Source: Bacteroidota bacterium (lineage in GTDB: Bacteria > Bacteroidota > Bacteroidia > Chitinophagales > Chitinophagaceae). From it: a stretch of 6,528 nucleotides of DNA. Location of the stretch: NCBI GenBank assembly GCA_947457085.1, contig CANGUS010000104.1, positions 1-6,528 on the forward strand, in the 5' to 3' direction. This document shows positions 6,026 to 6,528 of the stretch, piece after piece. The notes below the pieces were generated by a model. The model was given only the letters and a program-made list of their open reading frames with translations, was not told the origin of the DNA and did no database searches. Made by a program: the position numbers and the translations under genes. Position 1 is the stretch's first letter. Every line of letters begins with the position of its first letter.

Positions 6026-6528
6026 ATGTATTTACATAGTTATATTAAATCACTGCTCATGCTATTATTGTTAGCAATATTGCAACAGGCGTGCAAAAAC
6101 TCAAATTCTACTGATGTAAATGAAAATTCAATCACGAGCATTTTTGCACCTAATCAATTTGATGTTGATGCTTTGCAAACTCATTTAAAATCAAAATTAG
6201 ATACTAGTTTTGCGATATCAACCATGTCGTTTTTTGGGAAACCTGATTCGAATGTAAAAACATATCAACAATTTTATGCTTCTAATAACTATAATTCAGT
6301 TTGGATTCATCAAAAAGGGTTGAGTAGCATTACCAAACAATTTTTGCAAGTATTAGACAGTCTTCAATATGACGCATTAAATCCAGAAAAATATTACTAC
6401 ACAAATTTAAAGCAGCGTGCCATTTCCATACTCAATGAAAAAAATATGGATTCAATTATGCAATTTGAATTGGATATGACCAATTCATTTTTTACAGCTT
6501 CAAAAGATTTGGCATTAGGAAGTAATAA
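6026..6528 (+). CDS. Probable L,D-transpeptidase, N-terminal part (cut by window end)
   Basis: An ATG at 6026 opens 167 codons that run off the window. Residues 1-22 form an export signal (H4, K8, then LLMLLLLAIL) followed by AC at 22-23 and K24-N25. This may be a lipoprotein signal, but the lipobox is poor (QQAC instead of L-[AST]-[GA]-C). After a low-complexity linker, the segment FYASNNYNSVWI (83-94), then GLSSITKQFLQVLDSLQYDALNPEKYYYTNL and FELDMTNSFFTASKDLALGS (147-166) match the N-terminal scaffold domain of YcbB/LdtD-type L,D-transpeptidases. These enzymes form 3-3 cross-links in peptidoglycan or attach proteins to it in the periplasm. The catalytic YkuD domain with its Cys would lie beyond the window, so activity cannot be judged. 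It is divergent from the ECF sigma operon. Confidence 0.75.
   Translation, partial: MYLHSYIKSLLMLLLLAILQQACKNSNSTDVNENSITSIFAPNQFDVDALQTHLKSKLDTSFAISTMSFFGKPDSNVKTYQQFYASNNYNSVWIHQKGLSSITKQFLQVLDSLQYDALNPEKYYYTNLKQRAISILNEKNMDSIMQFELDMTNSFFTASKDLALGSN

Noticed and set aside
6012..6074. Alternative ATG at 6012 for the gene running off the right edge
   Set aside because: This frame reaches a stop after 20 codons; the ATG at 6026 opens the long frame with signal peptide and family motifs.

Overview
The window is AT-rich and looks like a Bacteroidota chromosome (Chitinophagaceae or Flavobacteriia-like). Gene starts lack Shine-Dalgarno sequences. TAnnTTTG boxes, the -7 element of Bacteroidota promoters, lie just upstream of several starts. 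The protein types fit too: a very large outer-membrane barrel with a terminal aromatic residue, a 159-residue Cdd, and an ECF sigma operon with a Cys-free membrane protein and a small Spy/CpxP-like secreted protein.

Layout. (1) Positions 2-91 are probably the last codons of an upstream + strand gene, followed by a strong intrinsic terminator at 114-145. (2) A 3.5-kb + strand gene encodes a secreted protein of about 1158 residues, predicted to be an outer-membrane beta-barrel of unknown function; it has no ATG start, so a TTG is used. (3) Forty bases downstream on the same strand lies cdd, a complete cytidine deaminase with all zinc and catalytic residues. (4) Convergent to cdd, three tightly packed minus-strand genes read 5917 to 4276: ECF sigma factor, single-pass membrane protein (probable anti-sigma factor), and secreted Spy/CpxP-like protein. 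(5) Divergent from the sigma gene, and cut by the window end, is the N-terminal part of a probable L,D-transpeptidase with an export signal.

How they may work together. The minus-strand trio has the form of an envelope-sensing switch: an inner-membrane protein could hold the sigma factor in the cytoplasm while the small periplasmic protein monitors the envelope. The divergent L,D-transpeptidase would act on peptidoglycan and shares a 108-bp intergenic region with the sigma operon, so co-regulation is plausible but unproven. The large barrel gene and cdd are a separate + strand block. I recall cdd following the type IX secretion genes porU-porV in flavobacteria, which would make the barrel gene an insertion at a T9SS-linked locus, but the evidence here (a short C-terminal tail) is weak.

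There are no tRNA or rRNA genes, CRISPR arrays, insertion sequences or other signs of mobile DNA. The most interesting points are the uncharacterised barrel protein with an EF-hand-like loop, the T9 tract and hairpin in its signal-peptide codons, the repeated short motif in the putative anti-sigma factor, and the correction of the sigma-factor start.
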